From Kingdonia uniflora (Eukaryota; Streptophyta; Magnoliopsida; Ranunculales; Circaeasteraceae), in assembly GCA_014058105.1 (NCBI GenBank), contig JACGCM010000146.1, forward strand, positions 62,001 through 126,000: a stretch of DNA of 64,000 bases. Reading direction: 5' to 3'. The notes beneath the pieces are model-generated. The model ran no database searches, was not told the origin of the DNA, and saw nothing but the letters and a program-made list of their open reading frames with translations. Both the position numbers and the translations under genes were made by a program. Positions 1 to 11,020 of this stretch are shown here, piece after piece; the first letter of the stretch is position 1; every line of letters starts with the position of its first letter.

Positions 1-2050
1 TCACTCCACTGACTCACTCACTTCACTCAATCACTCACTCTCTCACTCCTAAATTCAAATTTCACACACACTCTCTCTCCCTTTCTCGATTTTCCTCTAC
101 TCAATCACTCACTCTCTCTTACTCCAAAATTCAATTCTAATTCAAATTTTACTCTCTATCTCTCTCTCTCTCCCTCCGGTTAAGGTACGAATCTTTCTCA
201 GTCTATCTCCTTGTTGGGAAACTATATTTTGGGAACGTGATGTTGGAATTGTACTACATAGGTAATTTGGATATTAATTTTACTTGATTTAACAGGTTAG
301 TGAACGGCATCCCAACATCTCCCAATATCTACTCCCAAAACCTTTGGCGAACAAGTTAGTGGTGTACAAAATTCTTTTGTGTAGATTTAACAATTGTCGT
401 ACACTACGTAGTCGACATGTTATTGTCAAAGTTTAGCCATGCGACAATTTAGGTGTGTCGTACACCACAACAATCAATAATTTTACATAGTTTAATTGTC
501 GAAATTGACTTAGTTGAAGAAGTTGACAATAATTTACGAGTAAATTATCGCAAACCCAATAAATCGACAAAATTATTGTCGAAGACATCAAAAATTGACA
601 AAATATTGTCGAAAATATTAGAAATTGACAAAATATTGTCGATATATGGGGTTATCGATAATATAACTCAATGAAACCTGTTTATGTTACAAATATATGG
701 TTTATTCAATGGATGTGCAATTTATTCCATGAATGTTTTGGCATGGAACATGATGGCTACGATAATGAAGTAATTCCCCTAGTCTCCCCCCCCCCCCCCC
801 TAATGAAGAGGTTGATGAAGTATTTTGGTCCCAAATAGTATTACGTATGGAAGCATTGGAAGCTCCAAAGCGAGAATGGCAAGCACACATAGATTTGTAG
901 AAGAGCTAGAAACCTGCCAGGAGTCATCTTCCAAAGAATCTGATTGAAGGGAATATGTTTGGGATTGGGGTACTTAGTAATCTTGGGGTTAACATGTTAG
1001 TGTAATGTCTATTTTGAACCATCTAATGACAAACATGATGTACAACTTTGACCTAGAAATTCCTATATAATCAAAGTTTTTGTTATGAAAAATGATCTTT
1101 TTTTCCTTTTGTATTTGTGGTTACTTATTTGTCACTTTTTATTACATATGTTCGTCTAACTGTATGAATGCATTTAATTAATGGGATTGTATCCAATAAT
1201 TCCTCATATATTATATGACAAGATAATAATATGGAAGATTTAGTTGAACCAAAGTGGTCAAAGGTAATTGGAGATGAATCACCACCAAGGGTTGTCAATG
1301 AACGTGCGTTGGGTATGTGCTCCGGATCACCTGATTGTATCATTGAATCTTTGTTTGTAGAGACGCCATATGAAGGGTAAACTTTTGTTGCAGAGTATTC
1401 CCTTAATTGTCGACATATCACAACTCGACAAATATAAAATTGTCAAAAATCAAATATATCGACAATATATTTGTCGAGTTCAACAAAATCGACAATTTTT
1501 AAGGCAAAAACATATAAAATAATGTCGAGGAATCACACATTGACAATTTTGCAAATGTTTGACCCAACATAGAGTGGGTAATTTGTCATGTTGTGCTTAA
1601 ATCCTAAAATTTGGGGAAATTCCTCATAAAATTTGTCAAATAAACAAAAAAAAGCGTAACGGCATTGCGCGGGAAATTAAAAAAAAATAAGAAAAGAAGA
1701 TGATGAGAATAGGGATCCTTTGGAGGGAATGTATTCGATTACCTGGTGAATGAGGGAGGTGTATGATGACATGGACCGGTTTACAGCTCATTTTGGCAAA
1801 ATGCGAGAACAATTGATCACCGAGAGAGAGAGGAAAAAAAAAAGTGAGTGAGAGAGAAAGCGAGTGTAGGGAACTGAGTGAGTGAGTGAGTGAGTTGTCG
1901 GAGTGAGTTATCGGAGATGACCAATAGAGAGAGAGAGTGAGTTGTGAGTGAGTGAGTGAGTGAGTGGTGTGAGTTGGTGTGATTTATTTTTTCAAATTTG
2001 TCCCCTTTGTCCTCCATGTCACCAATTTTTCCCTCTTAAAAAAGGGATTA
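1..2050. repeat. Transposon-like block with TTGTCGA motifs and inverted GAGT/TCAC flanks
   Basis: The left flank (1-180) is rich in TCAC/CTCT repeats. The right flank (about 1835-1975) is rich in GAGT/GAGA, which is its reverse complement, so the block is bounded by low-complexity inverted repeats. Inside, both sides (about 390-660 and 1400-1560) carry many copies of TTGTCGA or TCGACAA in both orientations, arranged like the subterminal repeats of CACTA (En/Spm) transposons. The core (700-1380) has no ORF I recognise. A poly-C run lies near 790-800. No diagnostic terminus or target duplication is visible, and the left end may lie outside the window. The CACTA assignment is an inference. Confidence 0.35.
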
Positions 2051-2259
2051 AAAATGTCATCTTGAGAAAGTTATGTCGTCAAGAGAGAGTGTAGGGAAAG
2101 TGTAACAAGAAGAGAGTGTAGCTCAATCCTTTCCTCATAACATTGCTTTTTTTTTTAAAGCTGTTGCAGTGTAGATGAGTGTGAGTAATCACTTCATCAA
2201 CCTTGTAGCAGTTGTATATGTGACTATTTTTCGTACACCAACTATCACCTTCTTTATTT

Positions 2260-2565
2260 TTCTTAATTTAAATAAATAATATGATCACAACACTTCACAT
2301 AGAAAATTGAGGATCTGAACATTTGAAATACTTTTATTCTCTCTATTTGTTATCTAATTAGGGACGACCTCTCATTATTTTTAATCTCTCTTTTTTTAGA
2401 GAGATTTCTTGAAGTTTATGTTTGACAAAAGTGTCAGATTCCGAGCTTTCGAGGCTTGTTTCCCTGTTTTACAATGTTTAAATCGAAGAACTATTTATCA
2501 GTTTTCTTAAGTTTCAGTGTTGAAATCTCAAATCAGGGTTTTAGGTTTTCAAACTTATTGTGTTT
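2260..2565 (+). repeat. Upstream duplicate of the GPT leader/promoter
   Basis: This segment is closely similar to 3130-3410, the sequence just upstream of the GPT start codon. Shared blocks include the AATAAATAA stretch, 'tcgaggcttg/ccc', 'gtttaaatcgaa' and 'tcaaatcagggttttag', in the same order. Here no coding region follows: the sequence runs into AT-rich DNA with no GPT first exon. It is a tandem duplication of promoter and 5' UTR with about 870 bp between copies. Whether it starts transcription cannot be told from sequence. Confidence 0.75.
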
Positions 2566-2569
2566 AATT

Positions 2570-3120
2570 GCGGGGTAGCAGTACAATATTAATGCCGAAC
2601 CTTGGAGTAGCAGTACATGAAAATATTAAGTCTTGAGAAGTCAAAAATTAATGTTTTCTTCGATGGAGAATCGTTTTATGGAACAGGTAGAGAAGGTCGA
2701 CGACGACACGTAGATTAAAAGAAAAAACAGGTTGTTTTTTTTTTTGCTACATAAAAGTGTAAAGTATTTCTGACTGACGTTTGTCATAAAGTACTCGATT
2801 TATTTTTTTCAAAAAGGCAAGGGTAAAAAAAAGACATTTTTAAAAAAGAAACAAAGAGTGAGCAAAAGCCAGAACAGACAGATGAAACAGACACAAAAAC
2901 TGAAAAGTGCCCTAGTAATTCCATCAGGTCGCCAACCCACATGTCAGGTTTAGTTAAAATAAATCCTAGTGAATGTCCCCCGTTGATGTGAATCGAACTC
3001 AAGACCTCTACAATGAGGCTGCTAAATTATGTGCCAAAACTTCAAGTGTACATAAAGTTAGCCTCTCCCTCTCACCTCGTCAACCTCCTGCGAATGAACA
3101 GTTGCTTACTAACCTTCATC
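2570..3120. other. Spacer between the two leader copies
   Basis: AT-rich sequence without a recognisable gene. It contains A- and T-runs (2730-2840) and a stretch near 2990-3040 typical of decayed interspersed repeats. I see no transposon ends. Confidence 0.4.
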
Positions 3121-3129
3121 TCTATTTTT

Positions 3130-3416
3130 CAATTTAATAAAAAATAAATAAATACGATCAAAACATATCAAGATTACTCGAGGATCCAAGCATCTGAGAT
3201 ACTTATATTCTCTCTTTTTTGTTACCTAATTAGGGTTACAAAATCTCAGTTAGAACCTAGAGAGAGACATTTCTTGAAGTTTCCGTTGAGATTCTGAGAT
3301 TTCGAGGCTTCCCTTTGTTTCAGGGTTTAAATCGAACAACTATTCATCACTTCTCAGTGTTGTAATCTCAAATCAGGGTTTTAGCTTCTCAAACTTTCTT
3401 GTGTTTGATCTTCAAG
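3130..3416 (+). promoter_or_regulatory. GPT proximal promoter and 5' UTR
   Basis: Sequence immediately upstream of the GPT start codon at 3417, including a pyrimidine-rich stretch (about 3208-3220) and the leader ending in 'cttcaag' before ATG. The copy at 2260-2565 is its diverged duplicate. No single TATA box can be assigned with confidence; AT-rich candidates lie near 3130-3160. Confidence 0.5.
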
Positions 3417-6190
3417 ATGATCTGCTCAGTTAGACAACCCGGATTGACCCTTGCAGTCCCTGATCATTTGCGCAAAACCCCTTCGATCCTCGCTAGGGTG
3501 TCGTTGGCCCGATCGAAAACCCCCAACTCATTAGCAATGAAACCTTTGTATATTTCATCTTTGGGTGATCTGGGGGATTTGGGATCGAGGGGTAGAAGGC
3601 TTGTGATGGAATGTAAGGCGAGTGAAGGGGGTGATCAGGTGGAGTTGTCAGATCAGGAAATGGGTTCGGTTGCGGCGAAGGGGCCGAAGGTTAAAATAGG
3701 TATTTATTTTGCCGTGTGGTGGGCTTTGAATGTTGTGTTCAACATTTATAATAAGAAGGTGTTGAATGTGTTTCCTTACCCATGGCTTACTTCGACGTTG
3801 TCGCTTGCTACGGGATCGTTGATGATGTTGATCTCGTGGGGGACTGGGTTAGCGGAAGTGCCGAATACCGATTTGGATTTCTGGAAATCGTTGTTTCCGG
3901 TATGAAAAATGGGGTCTTTAAATTATTAGTTGTAGTTTTTGATCTATTGGCTTCAGTTTATTGATGTTTATTTGTAGAAAATTGGGGTTTTGATGAATTT
4001 TATGTGTTTTAGGTGGCGGTTGCTCATACAATTGGTCATGTAGCTGCAACTGTTAGTATGTCTAAGGTTGCGGTTTCGTTTACTCACATCATCAAGAGTG
4101 GTGAGCCTGCATTTAGCGTTTTGGTATCGAGATTTCTATTGGGAGAGACTTTCCCTGCTCAGGTTTATCTGTCCCTTCTTCCTATTATTGGAGGTTGTGC
4201 ATTAGCTGCTGTGACTGAACTCAATTTCAATATGATTGGTAAGAAATTTAAGTCCTTTAGATTGTAAATATGTATATTTGAATTATTGGGTATTCCAGGT
4301 ATGACTGGTCAGCATTGCTAGTCTTGCTCACCAATCTAGTTATTTTTATTTGTGGGGTTATTTTCTGAAATAGGAATGTGTTGGATTTGTATGTGTTAGG
4401 GTTCATGGGGGCAATGATATCGAATCTCGCTTTTGTATTTCGAAACATATTTTCTAAGAAAGGAATGAAGGGAAAGGCAGTTGGTGGTATGAACTACTAT
4501 GCATGTCTCTCATTGTTGTCTCTTGCCATTCTCACACCTTTCGCTATTGCCGTGGAGGGTCCCCAAATGTGGGTAGAGGGCTGGAAAACTGCTGTTTCTC
4601 AGATTGGTCCCCAGGTCATATGGTAACCACCAAAACTAGAATCTCATTATTTCTTCTGGTCTAAGTTTACATTGTACTTCCTCTTTTGTTTGCTTGCTTA
4701 TTTTGTTGTGTACTTCCTCTGTGTTACAGTTTTGTTTTTATGCAGTAATAACATAAAAACCTTGGCATCCGTGATTTTTTACCTTTATTAAATGCTATAC
4801 GTCACACTAAATAAATGATTCTAGCAGTAATTAATATATAAATGGGTTACTCTTCTTAAGTTAATAAGCATTACACATAAATTTGCATTTTCTGTTGATT
4901 TTAAAATATAGAGCGATCTGTCGCTCTTATCCTTGTATGTGTTCATGGTCACCGATCATATAGCTATTCTTATCCTCTCCTCTTTATTTTAAAATATAGA
5001 GATGTCTAAGTTAGTGTCATTTATCTTAAATACACTCAGTGTGTATTTTCCATTATTTATTTATTTTCTTACTCTTTATTTAATGTGTAATGCAAATATC
5101 TAGCTTCACAGCTTTAACTCGTGCGTAATTAGTTTTGTTCGACATATAATAAATGATGGTTTAAGTGATTTCATTTTTTTTCCTTTGGCACTTTACTGAA
5201 AAATGGCTTTTCGTATACAACATAGGTGGGTGGCAGCACAGAGTGTGTTCTACCACCTTTACAATCAGGTATCTTATATGTCCCTGGACGAAATCTCCCC
5301 CTTGACGTTTAGCATTGGAAACACAATGAAGCGAATATCTGTCATTGTCTCGTCCATCATCATTTTCCGCACACCTGTCCAACCAGTTAATGCTCTTGGT
5401 ACTGCGATTGCAATTCTTGGAACTTTTATCTACTCCCAGGTATTTTCTTGTTTCCCTTTCAATTTGAACGTGATAGCTGATATGTTGTATGACTATCATG
5501 TAAGTGACTAGGGTGTGCATGACTTTTCCTTCAGTCCAAAATGTCTAGCTAGATATAGAGACAAAACGGTATTGCATATAATTGTGTCCTTGTGATGTCT
5601 TGTTTGTACTCAAAACATGTCATGATAAAATATCTGAATGAATACACTTTGCCTTCAGTCTATTCGATTCTTAAGGAAAGATTAAGCCTTGATAAACTTG
5701 ATAACCGAAGCTATAGATACTTTGATTAAATAGCTTGGAATATCTGTGGACACATGAGAAACAAACTTCTTTTCTGTGGACCAGACACGAATAGTACAAA
5801 AATGTATCTATAGCTTATAAAACATGAATTATTTGGAAAAGAATAAGAAGAAACAATTTATCTGTTGAGGTTTGTTTGCTAATAATTTGGCAATCTGCAC
5901 GTATTTTGGCAAATTATTTAGAAGAACTTGAATCGCAATCAGAGTTGTAATCAGATTTTCTTTTTCAATGCCAAGAATGGCTTTGTATGCACGTGCATTG
6001 AATTTTGATAAGAAGAAATTAAATGATCAAAGTTCCAAATGTGCTAACTAAATCTTATGACCTAAACTTTTGTATAAAATCTATTGGCATTCATATATAA
6101 GCAATTTTACATATGGTAATAAACATGCATAGTAATTAATTTGTTAATAAGACCGAATTGCTATTGGTTATTATGCAGGCAAAGAAGTAA
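3417..6190 (+). CDS. GPT: Glucose-6-phosphate/phosphate translocator, plastid inner envelope (five exons)
   Basis: Antiporter of the plastid inner envelope that imports glucose-6-phosphate in exchange for phosphate, feeding starch synthesis and the oxidative pentose phosphate pathway in heterotrophic plastids. Exons read as 3417-3899, 4013-4238, 4400-4622, 5226-5439 and 6179-6190; all introns are GT..AG and the frame is kept throughout, giving 385 residues, the usual family length. Residues 1 to about 90 form a Ser/Arg-rich transit peptide. The mature part begins near KIGIYFAVWWALNVVFNIYN and continues through family-typical stretches such as HTIGHVAATVSMSKVAVSFT, KSGEPAFSVLVSRFLLGETF, FMGAMISNLAFVFRNIFSKK and NTMKRISVIVSSIIIFRTPV, with several hydrophobic membrane segments (triose-phosphate transporter fold). 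It ends SQAKK. The ATG at 3417 is preferred because an upstream in-frame extension starts only at TTG. Closest in feel to GPT1/GPT2 rather than TPT or PPT; the paralogue cannot be fixed here. No disabling change seen. Confidence 0.95.
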
Positions 6191-6500
6191 TGAAGATAAG
6201 ATTTTAATGTAATGTGGATGGTCTTAAAGGGAGTGATGAGCACCGGCAGGACTGATAATCAGACAGATGGTGCTGAGGGTGTGAATTACTTGGTTTTCTG
6301 AGATGGATTGAGGAAGATTGGTTCTTGCTGTCGATTATAAACAAGAACTACTATTATAGAGGCGATTGGTTAGATTATAGGCTCCGCCGCTTTAGCTTTA
6401 GGGACTTGGGAGTGAATAATAAAGATTCTTCGCAACTTAGTATATTTAGAGGAAAACAATGGATAATAATTTTATGAAATCCATCTTTTATCGTTATTCT
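6191..6500 (+). terminator. GPT 3' UTR with poly(A) signal
   Basis: Non-coding sequence after the GPT stop codon. A canonical AATAAA lies at 6418-6423, about 230 bases past the stop, with a TTTATG/TTTATC-rich stretch just after, as expected for a plant polyadenylation region. Confidence 0.5.
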
Positions 6501-7572
6501 TGTTTACAGGATACTTTTCTTATCACCATTTCATGATTGATTACTATTGCTATATTCATGTTTTGTGATAGTTTCAACTGGATCTACTTTATAAAAACAG
6601 CTGGATCAGCAAGAGGTGTTGTGGTAAAAGGGAGGGGCGTGCAAGTTTGATAGAAATCTGCTTTAGATTAAAAAGTTGCTTTCGAGATGATAAAGAGTGC
6701 TCACCTCAATTTCGCCCAGAGTAAAATGAGTTTTTGACGCCCAACTCAGCTGAAATAACATCTCAAAACTAGTACAACAAGGCAGACATCTCCTAGCATG
6801 GTATTTGTCGAACAATGGATTGTGAACCTCTCTACTACTAATTCTGTGTTTTATGCATTAATTAATATGGTAGTGCAGATAATCTAGCTAAAAGCTAAAA
6901 TTCGACAAAACCAAATCGCAGAACTGGAAAATCGGACTGCTGAATTAGGTTACTGAAATATATCAGTGTGGGAATGAAAGAATCGGTTAGCTTCCTCCAG
7001 CTCAGTTCTCAAAATGACCTGCAGAGGGATATTTTGGAGGGCCAAACTTAAGTAATAGTTTGAACAATCGGGCAAAAAATCAAACCAAAGTCTTCTTTAG
7101 GCATGGGCAACAACCTGTGCTCCAGTCGAGATGGTGTGTAAACCACCATTGGGAGGTCAAGGGTTTGTGTCGTTTGCGATACCTTTTTTTTTCTTTTCTC
7201 TTTTTTGCCCGGAATTGACGATCCGCGGGCCAATGGCCCGGATACCTCTAGTTACAAAAAAGCGAAAAACAAATGCTCACCAAAACCACAATGTCGGTCG
7301 TGGATTAAAATTAGATAAACTATCTAGGAGAAGAGTAACAGTTCAAAGTTCTACCATCCAAAAACATCGTTCTTGAGAGAAATAAAACAAGAGCAACACA
7401 ATGCTGATTGTCAAAAAAGAGTTCATTCCCATAATCAATTCTTAACCAGATTGACACAAAAAAAAACATTTAATTCAAGTACATTGTGCTTTTTTTTCTT
7501 ATGAAAGAGCTAGTGTGGAGATAAAACAAATTCCGCTGGTAAGCTGTTCTCTCACTTATATAAAGTTCCCAG
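6501..7572. other. Intergenic stretch, nothing recognised
   Basis: Mixed-composition intergenic DNA between the GPT 3' end and transposon copy A. Short ORFs around 7048-7376 have no recognisable similarity and no gene-like context. Confidence 0.4.
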
Positions 7573-7575
7573 TTA

Positions 7576-7650
7576 GAGCAAACACAGCAGGGTGTGGGTT
7601 GAATTGGGTTTGCAAACCCACACTCAAACGTCTCCCACCAGCGTCGACCC
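7576..7650 (+). repeat. Terminal inverted repeat of copy A, ORF1 side
   Basis: Begins GAGCAAACACAGCAGGGTG directly after the TTA target site, followed by GGGTTTG/CAAACCC stem-like sequence and CTCCCACCAGC. It corresponds to the reverse complement of the right end of copy B (about 54530-54606). Confidence 0.7.
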
Positions 7651-7778
7651 CATCCTCCTATAACCCACCTTCAACACCATTCGCTCAACACCCATCATCA
7701 CAATTCACTTCATACCTCTACCAAAACCCATCGCAATTTCAACCTCAATTTCAATCACAAGCCCCACCTCCGTTTACC

Positions 7779-9080
7779 ATGTCGCAAGGGGATCCCAGTT
7801 ATGGACAATATCAAAGTCCATTTACACTCTCAACCGCAATCTCAGGCGTTTAGCCCGTACTATCAACCTTATCCGCTCACTCAACCTCAAGGTTTTCAAT
7901 CTCCAAATTACTTTCAGAACTATCTATTTCATGGTGAATCTACTCAACACAGTCAAAGTGACGCAAATGCGTCAATACCTGTTGAAGCGGCGGCTCCCCA
8001 GAAAGAAAAAGGAAAAGGAAGAAAAAAAGAGTACCCGCAAAACAAAGACCAAGCGTGCAAGTGCAAGTGCCAGAAGATTCTGATTTTTTGGACGAGACGG
8101 ATGATGCTGAAATGCATTGGATGGACGCAGACTTTACGTGTCTCGCAAGGGCGTAGGTAACAACTTCTGTCCAAACAAATGGTCGCACAAAGAGTTTTAC
8201 TTTCTATCAAAAGGTCAACATTACCTTTAACAGAGACCCCGAGTGCCCCACACGACGATCATGTGGGTCGACCAAATCTCAGTGGTATGCCCTAAATGCA
8301 CAATGTGTGGCGTACAAGGGGATAGTTGCTCAATAACGATTTAGGAATAGCAGCGGAAAAACAGAAGAAGATCGGGTACGTTATAGTTTCCTTTAACTCA
8401 ATGTTAATTATTTCTCGCGGATATACACGTTATTTATTTGTATTGGGTAATTTTGCGAATTATAGGAAAACGATGCACGCAAAATCTATAAAGGCTTGAA
8501 TGGCGGCAATGACTTCAAACACAGTGAAGCATATAAGATTTTGGCACGAGAACTGCGATGGGCTAACCTAAGAGATGGTGGGTTGAACCATGCGGTGAAT
8601 ATACCAAGAAATGTAGCCAGGAGAACATCGGACAATTCTTCTCCGGGGAACTCGGTAGGATCAAACAATCTATCGGAGGACCCCGCCGGCCCACCTACAC
8701 CTCAATCCGTGAACCCAAATTCTGACTTAGATGGTTCGTTGTATGAGGGTGGAAGCAGGTCAATCGGCCAAAAAATCTATAGAAAGAACCTTGCATCACA
8801 AAAGGCAATGGAAGGTGTGACTTCATCTGGTAGCGATATCCAAATAATGCTGGATGAACTACGGTTGGAGAAGATACAAGCGAAAGAAGAAAATGAAAGA
8901 AGAAGAGCAGAAGCAATGCAATACTGGCAAGCTAAAATAGATTTGGAGCAAACAAAAGAAGATCGCAAAATCATGGAGAAAGACTTGAGTACTCTTTCTG
9001 GACATCAATTGCAATACTATCTGCAAAGAAAAGCTGAGATCATGGAACGCCTGGCCAAGAGGGGCGGACCAGGTACTTGA
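7779..9080 (+). pseudogene. PIF/Harbinger ORF1 (Myb/SANT-like, NAM-associated C-terminal type), broken
   Basis: The accessory ORF1 of plant PIF/Harbinger elements encodes a Myb/trihelix-like DNA-binding protein that assists the transposase. The start MSQGDPSYGQY lies at 7779, after a Gln/Pro/Ser-rich stretch visible from 7600. The middle is frameshifted and has stops: the acidic DETDDAEMHW motif and the RNTGPQC-like trihelix region (8100-8330) lie in different frames. The C-terminal part, 8496-9080, is an open 194-codon frame: NDFKHSEAYKILARELRW, a Ser/Pro linker, a charged coiled-coil-like region (MLDELRLEKIQAKEENERRR and on) and the closing HQLQYYLQRKAEIMERLAK. Stop TGA near 9078. It converges on the transposase from the opposite strand, as is common in this superfamily. 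Confidence 0.75.
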
Positions 9081-9429
9081 AGTGGTGATGAAATATAATT
9101 TAACTTTGCTGTATATAGAAGTTTTTTATCCAAGAATGTAGTTTAATAACCACTAATGTAAATATTTGAATAATGTACTGCTTAAAATTCTACAGTTTGT
9201 TTTTGAAATGTTTATTTCCGATAATATTGCGTTAAAATAAATACAAGATCAATATTGCGTTAAAAAAATATGTTTAATAAACTTGTACGACTAAGATAAG
9301 CATTAAATTATATCAAGAACACGCAAATAATACAAGAAATGGAGTACTAATTTTGAAGATTTCCCTTCACGGCCCAAAAATGCCCGATTAGATCATCCTT
9401 TAGATCAAAGTGAAGTTCTCGACTTCGAA

Positions 9430-10600
9430 TATGGTCCATTTTCGATATAAAAGATATTATTGTTCCGCGTTCGTGTACAGTATCGAACCGTTCGCCTTCG
9501 ATAGTTGAGGGCTCGGTCGGATTGTAGTCTAAGTATGATGAGAATGCACCTCATTCCTCCTCAACGATCATATTGTGCATTATCACGCACGCCTTCATGA
9601 CATTGCTCAAAACCTGGGGGTCCCACAATTTAACCGAATTTTTTACAACATTGAACCGAGATTGTAAAACCTCAAACGGCCGTTCTACGTCTTTTCGAAA
9701 GCTTTCTTGTTGCTGAGCAAAAAAATTTTGTTTCGCTGTAACCGGATTGGATATGGTTTGGACAAGTGTACCCCATTTGGGGTATATGTCATCAGCTAGG
9801 TAATACCCCATATCATAAGCTTTTCTGGCAATTGTATAATTGCAAGGCAGGGCGATACCATCGGCTAGGTTGGTGAAAAGATGTGATTATTGCAGGACAT
9901 TGATATCATTGTTAGACCGTGGTAACCCAAAAAAAGCATGCCAAATCCAAATGTCGCATGAAGCTACCTCTTCAAGAATCAGTGTCGCCTTGGGGTAATG
10001 ACAAGTAAATTGACCGTGCCAAGCTTTGAGACAATTTTTCCATATACAATGCATGCAATCAAGGCTTCCTAACATGCCGGGAAATCCCCGGGACTATCCG
10101 ATCGCTTTTAACTTTTCGACGTCGGCCGCGTTTGGTGCTCGAAGATATTCCTCACCAAAAATTTTTATAACCGCAACACAAAACCTTTTCACACATAACA
10201 AGGTTGTGTTTTCTCCTATTCGGATATATTCGTAAAAAAGATCTACCGCAATACCGTAGCTTAGGAAACGTAGTGCTGCGACTACCTTTTGGTATGGTGA
10301 TAACCCATAGTACCAGCGTTGTTGGGTTTCTGGACAAAATAATAATCATGTGCAACGGCTGTATCAAATAGACACATAAACATGTCTCTACTCATACGAA
10401 AACGTCACCGAAATTCCCATGGCTCATATGTGCAATTCGGCTTGAAGTAGTCTCATATAATGTTGAGAGAAGGGTGTAATACCAGATGGTAAACAAGTTT
10501 TCAATGGAAGAGAGAAGTGTAAATATGGGAGAAATACAAAAGGGGAAGAAGTTGTGGGTCTTTTTCCCTAGATTTGGTAGTGAAATGAACACTGCGCGGT
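9430..10600 (-). pseudogene. PIF/Harbinger DDE transposase (DDE_Tnp_4 type), copy A, broken
   Basis: Catalyses cut-and-paste transposition. Readable blocks from N to C: VITIPKGSRSTTFPKLRYCG (near 10260-10310), FGEEYLRAPNA (10130-10160), MLGSLDCMHCIWKNC with the first catalytic Asp (10030-10075), then HYPKATLILE, a block ending GLPRSNNDINVLQ with the second Asp (9887-9935), GYYLADDIYPKWGTL, and KDVERPFEVLQSRF with the catalytic Glu region (near 9670-9700), ending KACVIMHNMIVEEE at 9551. Stops and frameshifts separate the blocks (for example after NVLQ and after VEEE). Identity with copy B (51113-52513) is obvious throughout. The three acidic residues are still present; the frame is not. Confidence 0.85.
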
Positions 10601-10619
10601 TTTATCGCCAAATCTATGT

Positions 10620-11020
10620 TTGTATTCGACCTCAGTGACAATTTCGTTCGAATAGAATTAGGTTCTATTCGAATAAAACTGCTCAGTGACAAATTGTGCA
10701 AAATTGTTAAAATTTATTTGAACATACAAATAGTCTGTTTGAATAGACATTGAAAAAACTCTACCTAAAACATAAAAACTTCACCAAATAGTCTGTAGAT
10801 TTGTAAAACACATCAGTGCAAATTTAATCGAACAGACAAATAGTCAATTTCAACAAAAACTTCAGTCAATTTCAACATCATGGCTAATGAACATTAAGAA
10901 CATCCAAAACATCGTCTACAAATATATCGTTTACTCATAATCATCTACATAATCAAAGCTGAGCTTCTACATCGTCTAAAAAAGTATAAAAATACCTATA
11001 TATACTTAGAATTATCTCCA
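10620..11020. other. Internal spacer of copy A with TTCGAA-type motifs
   Basis: Non-coding stretch between the transposase and the mobile-domain gene. At 10620-10740 it has several TTCGAATAGA/TCTATTCGAA-type palindromic motifs. No GAGCATC-type terminus is visible here, unlike the equivalent place in copy B (50839). Confidence 0.5.

Noticed and set aside
7048..7376. Short frames on both strands before transposon A
   Set aside because: No similarity recognised and no promoter or splice context.
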